DNA of 8,812 nucleotides from JAGNZR01 sp051648485 (lineage in GTDB: Bacteria > Fusobacteriota > Fusobacteriia > Fusobacteriales > Fusobacteriaceae), in assembly GCA_051648485.1 (NCBI GenBank), contig JBOFFH010000039.1:1-8812 (forward strand). Direction: 5' to 3'. Made by a program: the position numbers and the translations under genes. The notes beneath the pieces are model-generated. The model was not told where the DNA came from, made no database searches, and saw only the letters and a program-made list of their open reading frames with translations. Shown here in pieces: positions 5,573-8,812 of this stretch (the stretch's first letter is position 1; each line of letters starts with the position of its first letter).

Positions 5573-7090
5573 ATGGAACAAAAAAAATCAGGTTTTTTCA
5601 ATAAATTTCTAAATTTCGTAGAAGTTGGAGGAAATAAACTTCCTCATCCGGTAACACTATTTGCAATCTTTTCATTAGTAATCATTGCACTTTCGGGTAT
5701 TTTTTCTTCAATTGGTTCTACAGTAACTTATACTAGAGCAGGTCAAGAAGTTACTATCAGTGCTAAATCTTTAATGAATGCTGAAGGTATTCGTTACATG
5801 ATTAACTCTATGGTTAAAAACTTTACTAGCTTTGCACCTTTAGGAACTGTACTTGTAGCACTTCTTGGAGTTGGAGTATGTGAAGGAACTGGACTTATGA
5901 GTGCTGTTATCCGTAAAGTTGTTTTAGCTACACCACGTAAGTCAATTACTGCTATGGTAGTATTTGCAGGTATTATGTCAAACGTTGCCTCAGATGCAGG
6001 TTATGTTGTGCTTACTCCATTAGGAGCTATTATTTTCCTATCTTTTGGTAGACATCCATTAGCAGGTATTGCTGCTGCTTTTGCTGGAGTATCTGGTGGA
6101 TTCTCTGCTAACCTATTAGTTGGTACTATTGATCCACTTTTATCTGGTCTTTCTACTGAAGCTGCAAAACTTTTAAATCCAGATTATGTTGTATCACCAA
6201 CTTCTAATTGGTATTTTCTAGCAATTTCTACTTTTGTTATCACAATTTTAGGAACTCTTGTTACTGAAAAAATTGTTGAACCTAGACTTGGAAAATATAC
6301 TGGAAGTGCAGAAGTTGATTTCGACGATTTAAAAGAAAATGAAAAAAAAGGTCTTAGATGGGCAGGTATATCTTTTGCTATATTTATAGGTATTATGTTG
6401 TTCATGACTTTGCCTACAAATGGAATTTTAAGAGAAAATGGTTCTTTAATACCTTGGACAAACAAAGGTTTAGTACCTACACTTATGTTCTTTTTCCTAA
6501 TTCCAGGTGTAGCTTATGGAATGGGTGCTAAAACTATTAAAAATGATAAAGATGTTGCTAACCTTATGGGAGATGCTATGTCTTCAATGGGTGGCTACTT
6601 AGCACTTGCTTTTGCTGCTGCTCAATTTATAGCTTACTTTAGCTATACTAACCTTGGAACTATTCTTGCAGTTAGAGGTGCAGACGGTTTACAATCTATT
6701 GGACTTACAGGTTTCCCTTTAATAATTGCATTTATAATCCTAACAGGATTTATAAATCTATTTATGGGATCAGCTTCTGCTAAATGGGCTATTATGGCTC
6801 CAGTATTTATTCCAATGTTGATGAGACTTGGATTATCTCCTGAATTTACTCAAGTAGCCTATAGAATAGGGGATTCAACTACAAATATAATATCACCTCT
6901 TATGTCTTACTTTGCAGTTATTGTTGCTTTTGCACAAAAATATGATAAAAAAACTGGAATGGGAACTCTTATCTCTACAATGCTTCCTTATTCACTAATT
7001 TTCATGCTTGGTTGGACAGTCTTACTTCTTGGATGGTACTTTTTAGGATTACCACTAGGACCTGGAGCAGGTTTATTTTATACAGCTTAA
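5573..7090 (+). CDS. AbgT-family transporter (p-aminobenzoyl-glutamate / PABA-type)
   Basis: A 505-residue inner-membrane protein with about ten hydrophobic segments and helical re-entrant-like stretches, the usual AbgT length (about 510). Family blocks are clear: GNKLPHPVTLF (20-30), SNVASDAGYVVLTPLGA (136-152), LLVGTIDPLLSGL (181-193) and SAKWAIMAPVFIPMLM (402-417), followed by AYRIGDSTTNIISPLMSYF (429-447). Residues D187, S402, W405, P423, R431, D434 and P442 fall in register with positions I recall as important in Neisseria MtrF (D193, S417, W420, P438, R446, D449, P457). E. coli AbgT imports p-aminobenzoyl-glutamate; MtrF and YdaH export sulfonamides and PABA. The sequence does not decide between these, and no abgA/abgB hydrolase genes are nearby. 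AAGGGGG lies 4 nt before the ATG. Arginines in roughly the first quarter are mostly CGT, then AGA. The gene sits behind a duplicated promoter and ends at its own terminator. Confidence 0.92.
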   Translation: MEQKKSGFFNKFLNFVEVGGNKLPHPVTLFAIFSLVIIALSGIFSSIGSTVTYTRAGQEVTISAKSLMNAEGIRYMINSMVKNFTSFAPLGTVLVALLGVGVCEGTGLMSAVIRKVVLATPRKSITAMVVFAGIMSNVASDAGYVVLTPLGAIIFLSFGRHPLAGIAAAFAGVSGGFSANLLVGTIDPLLSGLSTEAAKLLNPDYVVSPTSNWYFLAISTFVITILGTLVTEKIVEPRLGKYTGSAEVDFDDLKENEKKGLRWAGISFAIFIGIMLFMTLPTNGILRENGSLIPWTNKGLVPTLMFFFLIPGVAYGMGAKTIKNDKDVANLMGDAMSSMGGYLALAFAAAQFIAYFSYTNLGTILAVRGADGLQSIGLTGFPLIIAFIILTGFINLFMGSASAKWAIMAPVFIPMLMRLGLSPEFTQVAYRIGDSTTNIISPLMSYFAVIVAFAQKYDKKTGMGTLISTMLPYSLIFMLGWTVLLLGWYFLGLPLGPGAGLFYTA

Positions 7091-7094
7091 TTTT

Positions 7095-7138
7095 AAAGAG
7101 AGGATGATCTAGTTTATACTAATCTCCTCTCTTTTTTT
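7095..7138 (+). terminator. Intrinsic terminator after the AbgT-family gene
   Basis: AAAGAGAGGA (7095-7104) pairs perfectly with TCCTCTCTTT (7125-7134) across a 20-nt loop, and the T-run continues to 7138. It begins 4 nt after the stop codon. It should separate the transporter transcript from anmK, although read-through remains possible because no convincing separate anmK promoter is visible in the 33 nt that follow. Confidence 0.88.
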
Positions 7139-7171
7139 ATCTCAATATTACTAACTATTTAGGAGAATCAT

Positions 7172-8326
7172 ATGAATAAAAAATATTGTGTTGGTCTTAT
7201 GTCTGGGACATCTTTAGATGGTGTCGATGCTGTACTTTTAGAAATAACAGGATTTGGAAAAAATACTACAATCAATACTTTAGCTTTCGAAAGTTTTTCT
7301 ATGCCGTTCGAATTAGAAAATAAAATAAAATTAGCTTGCAATCCCAGCACTTCTTCTTCAGATTTTATTTGTTCTTTAAATTTTGAACTTGGATATATTT
7401 TTAGTGATGCAGTAAAAAAAATCTGTAAACTTGCTAAATTCACTATAGAAAATTTAGATTTCATAGGTTCTCACGGACAAACAATTTGGCATATACCTTT
7501 TAAAAATGAAAACTATTTTGCTTCTACTCTTCAGCTTGGAGAACCTGCTGTAATAGCCTATGAGACTAAAACTACTGTTGTTTCTAATTTTCGTTCTATG
7601 GATATGGCTGCTGGAGGGCAAGGAGCTCCTTTGGTACCATTTACTGAATATCTACTTTTTTCTGATAAAGAGAAAGGTAGAATTTTTCAAAATATTGGTG
7701 GTATAGGAAATCTTACTCTACTTCCTAAAAATTGTACTTTAGATGAGGTTTCAGCTTTTGACACAGGTCCTGGAAATATGATAATAGATGAACTTTGCAA
7801 GATTTTTTTCAAAAAAAATTATGACAAAGATGGTTTAATCGCAGCTTTAGGAAATGTTTCTAAAGAGATTTTAGATTTTATGATGGCTCATGAATACATT
7901 GAAATTTCTCCTCCTAAAAGTACTGGAAGAGAAATTTTTGGAGAACATTATGTCAAAAATTTGATTCAAAATTTTTCTGGTGTTTCTGCAGAAGACCTTA
8001 TTGCCACAGCAACTATGTTCACTGCAAAAACAATCGCTTATCACTATGAAAAATATATTTTTCCAGTTCATGAAATCAATGAAATTATTATTGCTGGAGG
8101 TGGAAGCTACAATAAAACTCTTATGAACTTTTTAAAAGAACTATTACCTCAGCATAAAGTTCTCACAGGAGAAGAATTTGGTATAAACTCTAATTCAAAA
8201 GAAGCAATAGCTTTTGCTATTTTGGCTAATGAAACTTTACATGGAAATCCATCTAATACAAAATCAGCTACAGGAGCAAAAGAAAATGTTATTTTAGGAA
8301 GCGTTACTGAATATAGAAAAAAATAA
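7172..8326 (+). CDS. anmK: Anhydro-N-acetylmuramic acid kinase
   Basis: A 384-residue cytosolic kinase of the ASKHA fold. It uses ATP and water to open the 1,6-anhydro ring and phosphorylate anhydro-MurNAc to MurNAc-6-phosphate in peptidoglycan recycling. Diagnostic blocks in order are GLMSGTSLDGVDAVL (8-22, phosphate loop), GSHGQTIWHIP (99-109), SNFRSMDMAAGGQGAPLVP (138-156), NIGGIGNLTLL (174-184), FDTGPGNMIIDE (196-207, with Asp197 as the catalytic aspartate), STGREIFGEHY (250-260) and IIAGGGSYNKTLM (306-318). Length is typical for the family (about 370-390). The ATG at 7172 follows AGGAG (7161-7165) by 6 nt and places the phosphate loop at the usual distance from the N-terminus. MurQ, the next enzyme, is not in the window. 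The gene lies between a transporter with its own terminator and an outer-membrane protein gene, so it may be a single-gene unit. Confidence 0.95.
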   Translation: MNKKYCVGLMSGTSLDGVDAVLLEITGFGKNTTINTLAFESFSMPFELENKIKLACNPSTSSSDFICSLNFELGYIFSDAVKKICKLAKFTIENLDFIGSHGQTIWHIPFKNENYFASTLQLGEPAVIAYETKTTVVSNFRSMDMAAGGQGAPLVPFTEYLLFSDKEKGRIFQNIGGIGNLTLLPKNCTLDEVSAFDTGPGNMIIDELCKIFFKKNYDKDGLIAALGNVSKEILDFMMAHEYIEISPPKSTGREIFGEHYVKNLIQNFSGVSAEDLIATATMFTAKTIAYHYEKYIFPVHEINEIIIAGGGSYNKTLMNFLKELLPQHKVLTGEEFGINSNSKEAIAFAILANETLHGNPSNTKSATGAKENVILGSVTEYRKK

Positions 8327-8370
8327 AATTATATTTCTATAAATTTTCTTGAATATTTTCGATCTTTTTA

Positions 8371-8399
8371 TTGATTATTTCACTTGTTTTATGTAAACT
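8371..8399 (+). promoter_or_regulatory. Tentative promoter for the outer-membrane protein gene
   Basis: TTGATT (8371-8376), a 17-nt spacer, then TAAACT (8394-8399); both hexamers match consensus at four of six bases. An alternative -10, TATTAT (8409-8414), has no good partner. The 123-nt gap between anmK and the next gene is very AT-rich and otherwise holds only AGGAG at 8439-8443. A promoter is expected here, but its exact position is uncertain. Confidence 0.3.
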
Positions 8400-8449
8400 T
8401 GCGTAATGTATTATTAAAAACAATAAATAAATATTCTTAGGAGAAAAAT

Positions 8450-8812
8450 ATGAAAAAAGTTTTATTAGGATTATTAGCATTATCATCTTTAGCATTTGCA
8501 AAAGAAGCAGTTCCTGCTCCAATTGTAGTAGCAGAACCTGTTGTTCAGGCCTATGTAGCTCCAATGCCAAGCCCTTATTTAACATTAAGAGTTGGTGGCG
8601 ACATTGATCCAAGATACGATAGAGCAGAATCATCTTCTCAATTAGCTGGATTAAATTTAAATGATAAAAATGGAAAAGGATTTGGATTTGAAGTTGCTGC
8701 TGAGTACATGTATCCAGTTCATCAATTACCTGGATTAGAATTAGGACTTGGATTAGCTTTTCAAAGACATGCAAAATTAAATTCTGTTAATAATGACTTC
8801 ATTATTGGTAAT
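8450..8812 (+). CDS. Probable outer-membrane beta-barrel protein, N-terminal part
   Basis: The first 121 codons of an open frame that continues past the window end. MKKVLLGLLALSSLAFA is a clean signal peptide (two lysines, a hydrophobic core, A-F-A cleavage motif before KEA), so the product is exported. It is followed by a Pro/Ala/Val-rich linker (residues 20-41: VPAPIVVAEPVV, then QAYVAPMPSP). From about residue 43 the sequence shows alternating-polarity strands such as YLTLRVGGDI, KGFGFEVAAEYMYPV and LELGLGLAFQRH, with Gly and aromatic residues typical of barrel strands and polar turns such as NLNDKNGKG between them. This suggests an outer-membrane beta-barrel; the exact family (OmpX/OmpA-like or other) cannot be told from the fragment, and it does not look like the FomA porin. 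AGGAG (8439-8443) lies 6 nt before the ATG. It is too near the window edge to have a complete frame. Confidence 0.75.
   Translation, partial: MKKVLLGLLALSSLAFAKEAVPAPIVVAEPVVQAYVAPMPSPYLTLRVGGDIDPRYDRAESSSQLAGLNLNDKNGKGFGFEVAAEYMYPVHQLPGLELGLGLAFQRHAKLNSVNNDFIIGN

Noticed and set aside
7871..8071. Minus-strand open frame of 66 codons inside anmK
   Set aside because: Antisense to well-conserved kinase motifs and without supporting signals.
8312..8348. Possible weak terminator at the end of anmK (TATAGAAA pairing with TTTCTATA, then a T-rich stretch)
   Set aside because: The stem is only 8 bp and almost all A/T, overlaps the stop codon, and the T-run is interrupted; in DNA this AT-rich it could easily be chance.
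8337..8774. Minus-strand open frame of 145 codons, rich in Leu, Ile and Gln
   Set aside because: It lies antisense to the exported protein gene at 8450, which has a signal peptide and a good ribosome binding site. Its Leu/Gln-rich low-complexity translation is what the complement of that gene's TTA, CAA and GCA codons produces.
1..8812. Mobile element, CRISPR array, tRNA or defence system
   Set aside because: No transposase, integrase, terminal inverted repeats, regularly spaced repeats, tRNA-like clover or effector genes were seen; every large frame is accounted for by core genes.

Overview
The window is AT-rich housekeeping DNA, most likely from a member of the Fusobacteriota (Fusobacterium or a close relative). 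Three things point there. Codon use is strongly A/T-ending. The last gene encodes a Gram-negative style exported protein with a fusobacterial-looking leader followed by a Pro/Ala-rich stretch. The ispH and ribosomal protein S1 genes are linked, an association I recall as typical of Clostridia and Fusobacteria. Genus or species cannot be fixed from the sequence alone.

Minus strand, right to left (5379 down to 1). A four-gene cluster runs ptsI (PTS enzyme I), ptsH (HPr), ispH (last MEP-pathway enzyme), rpsA-like (six-repeat S1 protein). It starts in a 193-bp divergent intergenic region and ends at a strong hairpin terminator (808-845). ptsI and ptsH are 34 nt apart; ptsH/ispH and ispH/rpsA each overlap by one base (TAATG), with the ribosome binding site of each downstream gene inside the last codons of the gene before it. 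A new promoter directly abuts the terminator and drives a second unit: a DUF445 membrane protein, then ruvB (Holliday-junction helicase), of which only the first 43 codons are present.

Plus strand, left to right (5573 to 8812). An AbgT-family transporter is followed by an intrinsic terminator, then anmK (anhydro-N-acetylmuramic acid kinase, cell-wall recycling), then the 5' part of a gene for a probable outer-membrane beta-barrel protein that runs off the window.

The most notable non-coding element is the ptsI/AbgT intergenic region. A 69-nt segment is directly repeated with a 75-nt period (60/69 identical). Each copy carries a TTGACA-N17-(T/C)ATAAT plus-strand promoter and an inverted repeat reaching the -35 box; the repeat is perfect in the copy nearer AbgT and degenerate in the other. 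This looks like a duplicated, probably regulated promoter.

No phage, insertion sequence, CRISPR array, tRNA, rRNA, toxin or defence module is visible. Apart from the doubled control region and the unusual gene order and coupling, this is an ordinary core-genome region, and I do not see a new multi-gene system in it.
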